From Natronosalvus sp042663485 (lineage in GTDB: Archaea; Halobacteriota; Halobacteria; Halobacteriales; Natrialbaceae): DNA of 64,000 nucleotides. Each line of letters opens with the position of its first letter. Position 1 is the stretch's first letter. Positions 33,794 to 43,297 of this stretch are shown in pieces. The notes under the pieces are model-generated. The model was not told the DNA's origin. It saw only the letters and a program-made list of their open reading frames with translations, and did not search any database. The stretch lies in NCBI GenBank assembly GCA_042663485.1, contig JBHTAF010000001.1; one strand, 5' to 3'. The position numbers and the translations under genes are program-made.

Positions 33794-34723
33794 TCAGGCC
33801 AGGAGTCCGTTGCGCTCGAGATCCTCGAGGAACGACTCGACGCGGTTACGGTCCTCGGCCGAGAGTTCCACGAGCGGTTCGCGGATGGTGCCACCGTGCA
33901 TTCCCTGCAAATCCGTGCCGTACTTGACGACGGGAACGTTTTTCGCGGATCCGAATGCGGGGCCGCCGCCATCCTCCTCGCGCAAGTCCTCGTAGGAGCG
34001 CAGGGCGTCACGGATCTCCTTCGCACGCGCCCAGTCGCGGGCAGCGAGTGCGTCCGACAGCTCGAGGACGGGTCGCGGGATGAAGTTGCCGATGCCCGTC
34101 GTGAAGCCGGTCGCACCCTCGATCGCGTAGGCGAGCGCGTAGCGCTCGGCGACGCCGTTGAGCCACTCTACATCACCCGAGACAGACTCGACTAATCGGG
34201 AGAATTCCTTGACGTCGTTGACGGCGTACTTGACGGCGACGACGTTCTCGATGGTCGAGAGTTCCTCGAGCACCGGTTCGTCGAGCAGCGAACCGCGCTT
34301 GTAGACGACGAGTCCGAGATCGGTCGCGTCCGCGAGGGTGCGATAGTACTCGATCAGTCCTTCTCGATGAACGTAGGTGTGACGCGGATACATGATCATC
34401 GCAGCGTCGGCACCCGCCTCGGCGTAGTTCTCGAGGAGTTCGGTCGCATTCTTCGTGCTGCCGCCGGCCCCGCCGACGACCGTGGCGTCGTCGGGCAGCG
34501 CGTCGACCGTCGCACTGACGACGTCGATTCGTTCGGCCTGTGACAGCGAGTAGTACTCGCCCGTGTTCCCGCAGGGGATGAAGACCCGAGCGCCCTCGTC
34601 GTACAGCGTTCGTACGTTCTCGGCGATCCGTGTCTCGAGGACGTCCTCACCATCCTCGCTGAACGGTGTCGGTATCGTGAAGGCGACTGACCGAAGGTTC
34701 TCCCGCAGTGGGTCGTAATCCAT
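33794..34723 (-). CDS. DapA-family aldolase/dehydratase, paralogue of the uronate-cluster enzyme
   Basis: A 309-residue class I lyase. The GNTGE substrate loop is intact at 52-56, Tyr141 lies in LVVYKRG, and the Schiff-base Lys165 is in VAVKYAVND. It shares with the enzyme at 19325 the segments EYYSLSQAER, HTYVHREGLIEYYRTLADATD and the KYA lysine context, so the two are paralogues. Unlike that copy it keeps the classical loop. Candidate activities are KDG or KDPG aldolase, 5-dehydro-4-deoxyglucarate dehydratase, or an aldolase for another deoxy-ketoacid. The ATG at 34723 is preferred over one 18 bases upstream because the TATA box (AATATAAT near 34760) would place the transcript start between them. 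Confidence 0.85.
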   Translation of the reverse strand: MDYDPLRENLRSVAFTIPTPFSEDGEDVLETRIAENVRTLYDEGARVFIPCGNTGEYYSLSQAERIDVVSATVDALPDDATVVGGAGGSTKNATELLENYAEAGADAAMIMYPRHTYVHREGLIEYYRTLADATDLGLVVYKRGSLLDEPVLEELSTIENVVAVKYAVNDVKEFSRLVESVSGDVEWLNGVAERYALAYAIEGATGFTTGIGNFIPRPVLELSDALAARDWARAKEIRDALRSYEDLREEDGGGPAFGSAKNVPVVKYGTDLQGMHGGTIREPLVELSAEDRNRVESFLEDLERNGLLA

Positions 34724-34854
34724 GATCGCTGTCGGTATCATTCGGGTGTTGGACCATTATATTTCCGGTCCCCCCTCTCTTGCGTACGAAGCGCGTTCTC
34801 GAGTACGGGGAAACGTATAAACCACATTGCGTGAGTGAGTACCATAGAAGGGAA

Positions 34855-36681
34855 ATGAGAGACGAGATCTCGCTTTCGCGCGGGCTCCTCGGACACTGGT
34901 CGGGCGAACGATCGCCCGACGGTATCGTTCGAGACCGCTCGCTTGAGGGCAACCACGGTAACTACGGGGTCGACGCGCGCTGGATCTGGTTTACGAACCC
35001 CAGAGCGGTCAGGCACGTCCGCGACCGGGAGCGAACGTACGTCTGCTACCTCGGCGGCCCGACCGGACGGGATATCGTCGCCGCGGCCTACGACCACGAG
35101 ACGTGGTCGTTTTCGACGACCGTCGTCGACGAATCGTTCTCCGACGACGACCACACGAACCCGTCGCTACTCCTCCGCAACGACGGGCGGATTCTGCTGT
35201 TTTGGGCGGGCCACAACGGCGACGCGTTGCACTACACCGTCTCCTGTGATTCCGAGAGCGTGTCGGCGTTCGGTCCGACCCGCCGGATCGAACAGGAGAG
35301 CGTCACGTACCCGAACCCGGTCCGGTCGCCCGACGATCCGGAGACGCTGTACCTGTTTTACCGGGATCGAACATACACGCGCGACGCGACGAACGACAAG
35401 TACGGCTACATGGGCGACGGCAACCTCTACTACCGAGTTTCCGAAGACGACGGGCTAACCTGGAGCGACCAGACGCGAATCGCTGTCCCCCCGGAGGGCC
35501 ACTACTCGATGTACTTCGTTCCCGCTCGCGGAGACGACGCGATTCACTTCTTCTTCACCGACGCCGAGCGCGGTGGCGATGCCCCCAAGTGGAACGTCAT
35601 GTACGCCCAGTTTCGCAACGGTCACTTCCACGCCGCTGACGGGTCGCTCATCGCTGGCCCCGACGACCTGCCGATGACGAAATCGGACCTCGAGGTCGTC
35701 TACGACTCCAGCGAAACGGGGAACCACTATGCCTGGGTCTGGGACAGTGCGGTCGACGACGACGGTAACCCGGTCGTTGCGTACGCGACGTTTCCGTCGA
35801 CGCTCGCCCACGAGTACCGGTACGCGCGGTGGAACGGCGACCAGTGGTGCGATTACCACCTCGCGGATGCGGGCCGCTACGTCGCCAGACGACCGATCGA
35901 GTTGCACTACTCCGGCGGACTCTCGATCGACCGCGACGACCCGAGCGTCGTGTACGGCTGCGTCTCTCGAGGTGAACGGTCCGAACTACGGCGGTTCGAG
36001 ACCGCGACCGGCGGCGAGACGTGGGCGGAGATGACGGTGACGAAACGGCCGGTCGGCTGCGCCATCAGACCAGTCGTCCCGCGAAACGCTGGCAAGGACG
36101 TACCAGTCCTCTGGACGACGGGCTCGTACAAGCACATGGACACGGTACAGACCGTCCTCCGCGGGCTGCCCGCCGACCAGCTCGCCGGCTCGAAACTCGA
36201 GGGCGACGGGTCACACGGCGTCGACCTCGGGTTCGACCGCTACGACGCCGCCACGTTCGCCGGCGGAATCTCTGTCGCTGCGCGCATCGAACCGCGAGAC
36301 GTAATGAGGCCGCAAGTACTCGCGAATTTCGGCGGTGCGGTCACGCTCGGAATCGGCCTCACGGAAGAATCGGGGGTCGAGTTCTCGTTGCACGGCTCGG
36401 ACGAGGAGCGTACGGTCGCGTGGGCGGACGTAGCGGCGAACGAGTCCCATCACGTAGCGGGCGTCTGGGACGGGCGAGGCCGCCTCGAACTCGCCGTCGA
36501 TGGCGAGGTGATCGACGAAAACCGCTTCGACGGACCACTCGAGTTCGAGACCGACTGGGCCAGCTGGACGCTATTGAAGGGGGAGTACCTCTTCGGTCGT
36601 GGCTACGACGGAACCGCGACGGACGTCCGACTCTACAATCGACCACTCTCGACGGCTGAGTTGCGGGCGCTCGCGGAGTAG
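34855..36681 (+). CDS. BNR-repeat propeller protein with C-terminal LamG-like domain
   Basis: A 608-residue protein without a signal peptide. Residues about 30-450 look like a beta-propeller of the BNR type: repeated blade motifs such as DHTNPSLLLRNDGRILLFWAGH, ESVTYPNPVRSPDDPETLYLFYRD, a YRVSEDDGLTWSDQT Asp-box, and GHYSMYFVPARGDDAIHFFF. Residues about 455-600 resemble a LamG/concanavalin-like sandwich (FAGGISVAARIEPRD, then EYLFGRGYDGTATDVRLYNRPLSTAELRAL). Propellers of this kind occur in polysaccharide lyase families acting on uronate polymers such as ulvan. No catalytic residues can be assigned from sequence alone. The start at ATG 34855 follows a GTATAAAC box by about 35 bases. Divergent from the DapA-like gene. 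Confidence 0.8.
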   Translation: MRDEISLSRGLLGHWSGERSPDGIVRDRSLEGNHGNYGVDARWIWFTNPRAVRHVRDRERTYVCYLGGPTGRDIVAAAYDHETWSFSTTVVDESFSDDDHTNPSLLLRNDGRILLFWAGHNGDALHYTVSCDSESVSAFGPTRRIEQESVTYPNPVRSPDDPETLYLFYRDRTYTRDATNDKYGYMGDGNLYYRVSEDDGLTWSDQTRIAVPPEGHYSMYFVPARGDDAIHFFFTDAERGGDAPKWNVMYAQFRNGHFHAADGSLIAGPDDLPMTKSDLEVVYDSSETGNHYAWVWDSAVDDDGNPVVAYATFPSTLAHEYRYARWNGDQWCDYHLADAGRYVARRPIELHYSGGLSIDRDDPSVVYGCVSRGERSELRRFETATGGETWAEMTVTKRPVGCAIRPVVPRNAGKDVPVLWTTGSYKHMDTVQTVLRGLPADQLAGSKLEGDGSHGVDLGFDRYDAATFAGGISVAARIEPRDVMRPQVLANFGGAVTLGIGLTEESGVEFSLHGSDEERTVAWADVAANESHHVAGVWDGRGRLELAVDGEVIDENRFDGPLEFETDWASWTLLKGEYLFGRGYDGTATDVRLYNRPLSTAELRALAE

Positions 36682-36840
36682 CCACTTCGAGGCCCACCTC
36701 GAGAACGTTGCGGCGGCCACCTCGAGAACTGTCGCTCTTGCCCAATTCGAACGTCGGACTCACGGTCCTGGCGCGCCGAATCCTGTCACTGTGGGTACTG
36801 ATATCGAAGCCTACAAGAGGATTACCTCGGTGTACGACGT

Positions 36841-37812
36841 ATGGACGTAGGATTCATTGGAGCTGGCAAGATGGCCGCCACGCTGATGGAGAAAGTCGAC
36901 GCCACTAGTGACGCGAGCATCACGGCAATCTGTGACATCGACGAGGACGCCGCACGAGAAGCCGCGGACCCTCGCAATGCGTCGGTGTACACCGAGCACG
37001 AAACCCTCTACGAGGAGGAGTCCCTCGACGCGGTGTTCATCGCGATCCCCCCGTTTGCGTACGACGACCAGGTGACCCTCGCCGCCGAACACGGAATCGC
37101 CGTTTTCGTCGAGAAGCCGGTCGCCCTGAAACCCGAGCAGGGCCGAGAGACGCAGGCGGCGATCGAGGACTCCGGGATCGTTACCGGGACCGGCTACGTC
37201 TTCAGGTACGACGAGATCACGGAGAAGGCACTCGAGTTGCTTGAAGGCCGGGAGATTTCGATGCTCACCGGCCGCTACTGGAGCAGCCTGCTCGCGAGTC
37301 CGTGGGGGAACGAACTCGAACTCTCTGGTGGCGAAATCGTCACCCGGACGACTCACATCTACGACCTGGTTCGGTATCTCGGCGGCGACATCGAGCGCGT
37401 GACGGCTGCGAGTACGGATCGGATCGGAACCCCGGAGATCGACTACCCGGACGCGACGACGGCGACACTGGAACACGAGAACGGCGTCATCAGCACCGTC
37501 TCCTCGGCAGTGACGTCGCCGGAGTGGACGGCCGAGTTGAATATCGTCGGCGAGGATGTCCATTTACACCTGGATTACACGACACAGGAGATCACCGGTA
37601 CGGTCGGCGAGGAGTCGGTCCACTTCGAACTCCCGACCGATCGATACGGACAGGAGGTGACCAACTTCCTCGAGGCCGTCGATCGAAACGACCCCGCACA
37701 CGTCCGTTCAGATTACGCGGACGCTGTTCGGACGCTGTCACTCAACTGGACCGTCATCGACGCCGCCGAGTCGGGCGAACCGGCCATCGTCGGTGAGACA
37801 CCTCGATCCTGA
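36841..37812 (+). CDS. Gfo/Idh/MocA-family oxidoreductase
   Basis: A 323-residue NAD(P)-dependent sugar oxidoreductase. The Rossmann motif is VGFIGAGKMA at 3-12, and the family EKP signature is VFVEKPVAL near residue 97. The C-terminal alpha/beta domain includes GGEIVTRTTHIYDLVRYLGGD, with a histidine in the usual catalytic place. It stands alone after the BNR/LamG protein on the same strand (159-base gap). The substrate is unknown; a polyol or sugar-acid released from the local polymer is a reasonable inference. It is not closely similar to the five other family members at 57465-63533. Confidence 0.88.
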   Translation: MDVGFIGAGKMAATLMEKVDATSDASITAICDIDEDAAREAADPRNASVYTEHETLYEEESLDAVFIAIPPFAYDDQVTLAAEHGIAVFVEKPVALKPEQGRETQAAIEDSGIVTGTGYVFRYDEITEKALELLEGREISMLTGRYWSSLLASPWGNELELSGGEIVTRTTHIYDLVRYLGGDIERVTAASTDRIGTPEIDYPDATTATLEHENGVISTVSSAVTSPEWTAELNIVGEDVHLHLDYTTQEITGTVGEESVHFELPTDRYGQEVTNFLEAVDRNDPAHVRSDYADAVRTLSLNWTVIDAAESGEPAIVGETPRS

Positions 37813-37993
37813 GCGGAGCGAGCAGGCCCATCGACGGATCGGCGTGTGGGTTTTTCGTTCGACGTGTGGCGTTTTGAATCGGTTATCGAGATCGAACTCG
37901 AGTGCGTGAGGGGTTTTTATCGTAGCGTAGGCGGCTCGACAATCACGGCGAAGGCCGCTCGATGACCCGGTGACTCGAGTGCTCGCCGACCAC

Positions 37994-39142
37994 TCAGATC
38001 GTCTCGGTCTGCCAGAAGTAGTACTCCAGAGGGAGGACTGCTCGCAGAAACGGCCGCGAGCGCCTGATCGGCCAGCACGCGTCGGGCGAGCCAAACAGGA
38101 GGCGGGTCATCGCCCGTCGGTCCAGGACGACGTCCGGTTCTCGCCTCGTTTGCTCGACGTGAACGCCGGTCGCGTCGTAGGCGACCGTCACGGCGTCTGT
38201 CGTCTCGAGTCCCTCGACGGCTAGCGTCACCGCCCCGGATGGACACCCGAAGTCGTCGTCGACGGTCGCCCATCGCTCCGCGAGCAGCGGTTCGTACGCC
38301 TCGAGCGTCGCGGGCAGGTCGAGTATATTCAGTTTTCGATGCGGGCGCGTCTCCCAGTCGATTGCCAGGTCACAGAACGACGGGACGAACGGGTGGTGGG
38401 GATGGGTGAACACCTCCAGTTCGGCCGCCGTTTCGAGGACGGATCCGAACAGTGTCGTGACGCCCTCACGCGAGCCGCCGAATTCGAGGACGGACGCGGG
38501 GTCAGTCCCCCGGTAAGCGAGGTACGCTGGACGGTCCCCGTCGAAGACGAGTGTCTCGAGGTCGCGCTGCGCGAGCAATCGCTCGTACCGCCGGTCGGTG
38601 CGGGTAATTCGGTACCGTTCGCGGTCGTGGATTTCCCTGATCAGTTCGAGATCCGTCCGGCTTCGATACTGACGGACGTCGGCGGAACCGGCGGGGTCAG
38701 TTGTGAACGATCGGCGCGTGATTCGGTATCGTTCCTCACGGCCGGCGTTCTCCCAGCCGAACCGTCCGTAGCCGAGTCGGTCGCCCTCGAGTTCCGCGAG
38801 GGGAACGTCCTGTAATTCGAGTCGATCGAGCCAGAACTCGAGGAGCTGCGTCATGTACCCGTTACCGCGGTGGTCTGGGTCCGTCGCGACGCCGGCGATA
38901 CCGTGGCACTCGACGGTCGCTGCCCCCGCACGAAGTTCTGCCGGAACACAGGCCACGTGGCTCACGACGTCGCCGTCGAAGGTGACGACTGCGTGCCGGT
39001 TCGGCCGCGTTTGATCGAAGCAGTGGGGCATCCGTCGTTCGAGACCACCGCGTTCGAAGCCGAAACATCGCTCCGTGAGCGCCATCGCCTCTCGAAACTC
39101 GCCCGGCCGAATGAGCCGCGGCCCCTCGATAGCTGAGGTCAC
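37994..39142 (-). CDS. Eis-like GNAT acetyltransferase with SCP2-like C-terminal domain
   Basis: A 382-residue protein. The N-terminal GNAT domain contains the acetyl-CoA loop VATDPDHRGNGYMTQLL near residues 86-102. A second degenerate GNAT-like region spans about 140-270, and a sterol-carrier-like C-terminal domain follows (SGAVTLAVEGLETTDAVTVAYDATGVHVE). The final LEYYFWQTETI resembles the C-terminal carboxylate ending used in Eis-type enzymes. Cytoplasmic N-acetyltransferase; the substrate is unknown. It is unrelated to the uronate theme by sequence and converges with the oxidoreductase at 36841. Confidence 0.88.
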   Translation of the reverse strand: MTSAIEGPRLIRPGEFREAMALTERCFGFERGGLERRMPHCFDQTRPNRHAVVTFDGDVVSHVACVPAELRAGAATVECHGIAGVATDPDHRGNGYMTQLLEFWLDRLELQDVPLAELEGDRLGYGRFGWENAGREERYRITRRSFTTDPAGSADVRQYRSRTDLELIREIHDRERYRITRTDRRYERLLAQRDLETLVFDGDRPAYLAYRGTDPASVLEFGGSREGVTTLFGSVLETAAELEVFTHPHHPFVPSFCDLAIDWETRPHRKLNILDLPATLEAYEPLLAERWATVDDDFGCPSGAVTLAVEGLETTDAVTVAYDATGVHVEQTRREPDVVLDRRAMTRLLFGSPDACWPIRRSRPFLRAVLPLEYYFWQTETI

Positions 39143-40262
39143 GGTGGCACGTACTCACCACGAGTACAACACGATTTCGGTGGTGGCTATCCGGGACGGC
39201 ACCCGACAGAAATGGATTCGCATCGTTTCGAGTGAATAAACGGCGAGCGATGGAGCCGACGGTCGTGTTGGGGTTGGCTGTGACGTCGTGTCCTCAAGAG
39301 CGAGAATGGTTCGGAAACGATCCACAAGCGGGTGTGGGCACCTCTGACGAGGGCCGGGCGGCTCCCTGGTGGCTCGAGTCGGGCAGAGGACAGCAATCGA
39401 ACCCAGGAGGAGTGTCGTACGGTAGTCGTCGAAACGAGTTACCCATCGGTCAGCCAGACGACTGGAATGGCTGGTTCCAGCCGTACAGCCGCGACCGAGT
39501 GTGCAATGACGTTCGATGCTCGTCTGATCGCCTCGTTCGATACACCGGCCGTACTGCTGGCGATCACCACGGAACGATTACTCATCGTCACCGAAACCGA
39601 TCGTTCCACCGAGAGAGCCTCGACCAGGGATTGAGACAGTGCACAGGAACCCTCGCGTACGACGATTCGTTTGGATAGGGCAAACGTACGGCTGAGATCG
39701 AACTGATACAGCGATAGCTGACGATCGACCGTCTCGCTGGCGGACGAGCGGTCGATCCACGGAACTGGCCAGTTGGATCCATTTTAGGCCTTACAACACT
39801 ATGTATGTCACACGAAGGAAAAGGGATGTAGTTGGTAAACTGATGATTAAATAAAAAAGAATCGAATTAGAACACCATCGCCCATATGTTTGATTATTCA
39901 AAACAAATATATTCAGCATTGGCCTCCGTGGTCGAGCAAACGGTTCTGAACAGGCGCACATTCGTCGAAGATGCCAGTTTCAGTGTTCGTTTCCCGATCC
40001 CAAACGATAGTTGACATCGTCGTCATTCGAAGTACCCACACGAACTAGGCAATCTGGTTCGGTGAAACCACCCCTCCGACCACCCCCACGAAGCCGGGTC
40101 GGAATAGCAACCGGGCGCTCGCCGTTTTCGATTCGATAGACTTCGAGGCGTACAGCGTATCATCACGGAAAGACAATCACCCATAATTTCAACTTGCAAT
40201 GAACATAGGTTTTACGTGAATGTTATATGGCATTGCAACACACTATCATGTGAGGCACCCTC
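39143..40262. other. Long intergenic region without recognisable gene
   Basis: Several short frames at 39230-39780 have no domain, and none has a clear promoter at leaderless distance. From about 39790 to 40000 the sequence becomes AT-rich, with runs such as AATAAAAAAG near 39850. It could carry regulatory sequence or an old insertion. A TTATAT box near 40226-40231 probably belongs to the gene at 40263. Confidence 0.5.
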
Positions 40263-41585
40263 ATGAACAGACGATCGTATCTTTCGTCCATTGGTATCGC
40301 AAGCGGCGTCCTGTTGGCCGGTTCGACAACCGGCGATGCGGACTCGTTCACCACCAGTAGCCAGACCCCATCCGACTCGTCCAATCGGATTCGAACAGCA
40401 GGCGATCTCGTTCGCCTCTCGGCCGACGAGATCCTCGCACTCGACGACGAAACCGTCCGTCGCCCGTTCAATCCGGAACTCGGCGGCGGTGAGGCGTACG
40501 ACCCCGACGAGTTCGACGGTGCTGAGCAGTATCCCCACGGCGGTGCGGTCACTCGAGAACTGGCCACGTACGTCGTTTCCGATGCGGACGGACTCGAGAC
40601 GGCGGCCGGGGATGCGACTGCCGGCGAGATCATCTGGGTCGAGGGAGACGCCGAGATCGATATGACCGGCGTCTCCATCACGCTCGCCGCCGGCGTGACA
40701 CTCGCGTCCGACCGTGGACGAGACGGATCGGACGGGGCACTCCTCTCCCAGGACGAGAACGGGTTCAACGCGTTCATCAGTACGGGCGGTGACGACGTTC
40801 GACTCACCGGGCTTCGACTGTCCGGGCCCGAACACGAGTACTGGGACTACGAGGACAAAGGGATCGACAGTATCTACGACGTCGGAATCACCTACGGACT
40901 TCTGATCGACGACACTGACGACGTCGAGGTGGACAACTGCCAGTTCTCCGGGTTCACGTACGCCGGCATCCGGGTTGGAATGTGGGGTGCGTACGAGTGT
41001 AAAGGGGTCTACATCCACCACAACGAGTTCGCCGACAATCCATCGCCGGCACTCGGGTACGGAATCAACGTCTACGGCGGCGATCCGCTTATCGAGTACA
41101 ATTATCTCGACAACAACCGCCGTTCCATCGCCGGCGTGGGCGGTGACGTGCCGATGAACTACACGATCCGGAACAACCTCTTTGGCCCTCGGACACGGCT
41201 GGCACCAATTGACGCCCACGGAGGCGAGGTCGACGACATGGACGAACCACAGGCGGGCGTGCGTATGGACATCGAGAACAACGTCGTTCTGTCGGAGAAG
41301 GCCGCCGTCTCCGGCGCGCCACAACCGGCGATCGTTATCCGTGGCGTACCGCGAGAGCGAGCCACGATCCGGAACAACTGGTTCTTCACCGACCGCGCCC
41401 CACCGTTCAGTGCGGACGAAGGGACTGGTGACGGTGGCGGGGCGATCCGCCAGTGGACCGACCAGTATACCTCGATCACCGCGTCCAACAACGTCTACGG
41501 AAAGTTCGTTTTCACGGAGGAACTCGGGACGTCTGGAACAGCGTGGAGACCCCAACAGAGGCACGGAAACCGAGATACCAACTGA
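40263..41585 (+). CDS. Exported right-handed beta-helix protein, pectate-lyase-like
   Basis: A 440-residue protein with a Tat-type N-terminus (MNRRSYLSSIGIASGVLLAGS). The middle and C-terminal parts carry parallel beta-helix turns rich in Asn and Asp: VRLTGLRLSGPE, VEVDNCQFSGFTYAGIRV, VYIHHNEFADNPSP, PLIEYNYLDNNRRSI, NYTIRNNLFGP and ATIRNNWFF. Such asparagine-ladder turns are characteristic of pectate-lyase-like and polysaccharide-degrading or epimerising proteins. No calcium site or catalytic residue is assigned. Export fits an attack on an extracellular uronate polymer; a structural or binding role is also possible. A TTATAT box lies about 35 bases upstream of the ATG. Confidence 0.82.
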   Translation: MNRRSYLSSIGIASGVLLAGSTTGDADSFTTSSQTPSDSSNRIRTAGDLVRLSADEILALDDETVRRPFNPELGGGEAYDPDEFDGAEQYPHGGAVTRELATYVVSDADGLETAAGDATAGEIIWVEGDAEIDMTGVSITLAAGVTLASDRGRDGSDGALLSQDENGFNAFISTGGDDVRLTGLRLSGPEHEYWDYEDKGIDSIYDVGITYGLLIDDTDDVEVDNCQFSGFTYAGIRVGMWGAYECKGVYIHHNEFADNPSPALGYGINVYGGDPLIEYNYLDNNRRSIAGVGGDVPMNYTIRNNLFGPRTRLAPIDAHGGEVDDMDEPQAGVRMDIENNVVLSEKAAVSGAPQPAIVIRGVPRERATIRNNWFFTDRAPPFSADEGTGDGGGAIRQWTDQYTSITASNNVYGKFVFTEELGTSGTAWRPQQRHGNRDTN

Positions 41586-41809
41586 CGGTCGCCGGAACGT
41601 GATTTCGACGCGTTCTTCCGGCTGCACTCGAGCGTGATCGATTACGTTGCGGAGCTACCATCGAGTGTGCGGGCGTACAACGACTGCAGTACTCACGCTG
41701 TCTTCCCTCTACGATACGCTCGGTGACTGCTCGACGGCCGGTGTGATTGAACGCGACGTCTGAACGGATGAATCTCGAAATCTGGACAGCTGGGACGGCT
41801 GTTCGCGGC

Positions 41810-42049
41810 TCACTGGCCGCGACGTAACACGGCCAAAATCACGTAGATACCCACCGAAACGAGAATGACCGTCGCGCCGTAGATACCGAGCATTCCCGCG
41901 ACGACACCGTCCCCTCGAACCGCTCCGATCAGGAGCAAACCGAAGCCAAACAGCAGACTCAGTGCCAGTGGTTGCTCGAGCAACGATTTGACCGACTGGT
42001 CGATCCGGGACGACACGCCCTGTGAGTCTTCGGACACTTTCGTGGACAT
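41810..42049 (-). CDS. Small membrane protein with two predicted helices
   Basis: A 79-residue protein of unknown function. A hydrophilic N-terminus (MSTKVSEDSQGVSSRIDQSV) is followed by two hydrophobic segments, LALSLLFGFGLLLIGAV and GMLGIYGATVILVSVGIYVILAV, and a basic end, LRRGQ, predicting both termini in the cytoplasm. A TTTATG-like box lies about 36 bases upstream. It lies downstream of the Opp/Dpp-type permease genes on the same strand, separated by a repeat-bearing spacer. Confidence 0.6.
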   Translation of the reverse strand: MSTKVSEDSQGVSSRIDQSVKSLLEQPLALSLLFGFGLLLIGAVRGDGVVAGMLGIYGATVILVSVGIYVILAVLRRGQ

Positions 42050-42175
42050 TGTGCGTTACTCCGACCTTCGGACGACAACTGCATAAACTTTCACCTCCCC
42101 AGGGTGTGCTCGAGGGCATTCAGGAGACCGAATCAGAAGACTCGTCTTTGAATCGGTTACCAGGGTTGGGACCTG

Positions 42176-42211
42176 AAAATGGTAACGAAAATGGTAACGA
42201 AAATGGTAACG
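42176..42211 (+). repeat. Three tandem 12-base repeats
   Basis: AAAATGGTAACG occurs three times in perfect tandem, followed by a partial fourth copy (AAAACG). It lies between the end of the DppC-type permease gene and the small membrane protein gene, both on the minus strand. Slippage or a protein-binding array is possible. Confidence 0.7.
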
Positions 42212-42238
42212 AAAACGAAGAGAAGAGGATACGATCGA

Positions 42239-43285
42239 TCAGTTTCGATTCGTGACGTCTTCGCTATCGTCGACTGTTTTGGAGTGGCGAGCCCTGAGTC
42301 GGGGATTGAACACCTTGTCGAGTCCCTGCGAAAGCAATACCAGTGCGAACGAGAGCAGGATAAGCGCGGCCATCGGCGGGTACAACCAATGTGCGGCCCG
42401 GTCGGGATTCGAGAGGGCGCCTCCGGTCGCGTACGCGTCGTTCATCATCGTCCCCCAGTTCGTCTCCGAGTAAGGGAGGAATCCGAGGAAGTACAGCGCG
42501 ACGGATGCGAAGATCACGCCTCGAGCGGCCTGTGCGGAGTTGATCAGTACGTACGGCATGAGCTGTGGGATAATGTCGTTTCGGAGGATCGAGCGCGTAG
42601 AGACGCCCATCGAACGGACGGCTTCGACGTACGACGCCTCACGAAGCGTCAGAACCTGCGACCGAATCGTCCGCGCTAGTCCGGGCCAACTGTCGATCGC
42701 GAGGATCACGCCGACGGCGAATGGATCCCGCGGCTGGTAGATGGCCGCCAGAACGACGACTAGCGGAAGCCCGGGGATGACCATGAGGATGTCGGAGATG
42801 AGCATCAGGACGTAATCGGTGAGTCCACCTTTGTATCCCGCGACCGTCCCGACGACGACCGCGACGCCTGCGGCGAAAATCGCCCCTGCGAGCCCCATTT
42901 TGAGCACAGCAGGCGTAGCGTGGACGAGCTGTTTGTGGATCGGCCGACCCATATTGTCGGTGCCGAGGGGGTATTCCGCCGACTGGAACCAGGTCATGTA
43001 CGTCTCCGCCTCGTTGATCGACGGCTCTGGGACGAGGTGAACGCCTACCGTTCCAGTGAAGATGAACAGTCCCAGCACGACGATTCCAAACCGGGTTCGC
43101 CAGTCGGTCCAGGCGATTCGGGCCTGGGTCAGGAAGTAGCGATCGATCGTCCGTGAGTAACGTTCGCGTTTCGACATCGTCGACGTCGACGACTGGGACA
43201 TGTTCGTCAGGAAGTCCGGCGTCGACCCGCCGTCAGTCCTCGCTTCGTTCGCCCCGTCGTCAGCCGTCCGTTCGTTGTGTTCCAT
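42239..43285 (-). CDS. Oligopeptide/oligosaccharide ABC transporter permease, DppC/OppC type
   Basis: A 348-residue membrane protein of the peptide/nickel (PepT) transporter family. A long hydrophilic N-terminus (about 60 residues) is followed by the OppC N-terminal helix (RFGIVVLGLFIFTGTVGVHLVP), HPLGTD-like PLGTDNMGRPIHKQLVHATP, and five further helices. The cytoplasmic loop LREASYVEAVRSMGVSTRSILRNDIIPQLMPYV is the EAA motif. It is 12 bases downstream of its DppB partner. The family also imports oligosaccharides in archaea, which fits the surrounding polysaccharide genes. Confidence 0.93.
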   Translation of the reverse strand: MEHNERTADDGANEARTDGGSTPDFLTNMSQSSTSTMSKRERYSRTIDRYFLTQARIAWTDWRTRFGIVVLGLFIFTGTVGVHLVPEPSINEAETYMTWFQSAEYPLGTDNMGRPIHKQLVHATPAVLKMGLAGAIFAAGVAVVVGTVAGYKGGLTDYVLMLISDILMVIPGLPLVVVLAAIYQPRDPFAVGVILAIDSWPGLARTIRSQVLTLREASYVEAVRSMGVSTRSILRNDIIPQLMPYVLINSAQAARGVIFASVALYFLGFLPYSETNWGTMMNDAYATGGALSNPDRAAHWLYPPMAALILLSFALVLLSQGLDKVFNPRLRARHSKTVDDSEDVTNRN

Positions 43286-43297
43286 CTTGAAATCAGC

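Noticed and set aside
39232..39678. 149-codon plus-strand frame after the acetyltransferase
   Set aside because: No domain, and a composition rich in Arg, Gly and Trp that is unlike the acidic proteins around it. Competing frames cover the same bases.
42022..42255. Plus-strand frame encoding Gly-Asn-Glu-Asn repeats
   Set aside because: It is produced by the 12-base tandem repeats and overlaps the starts and ends of two minus-strand genes; no promoter is seen.
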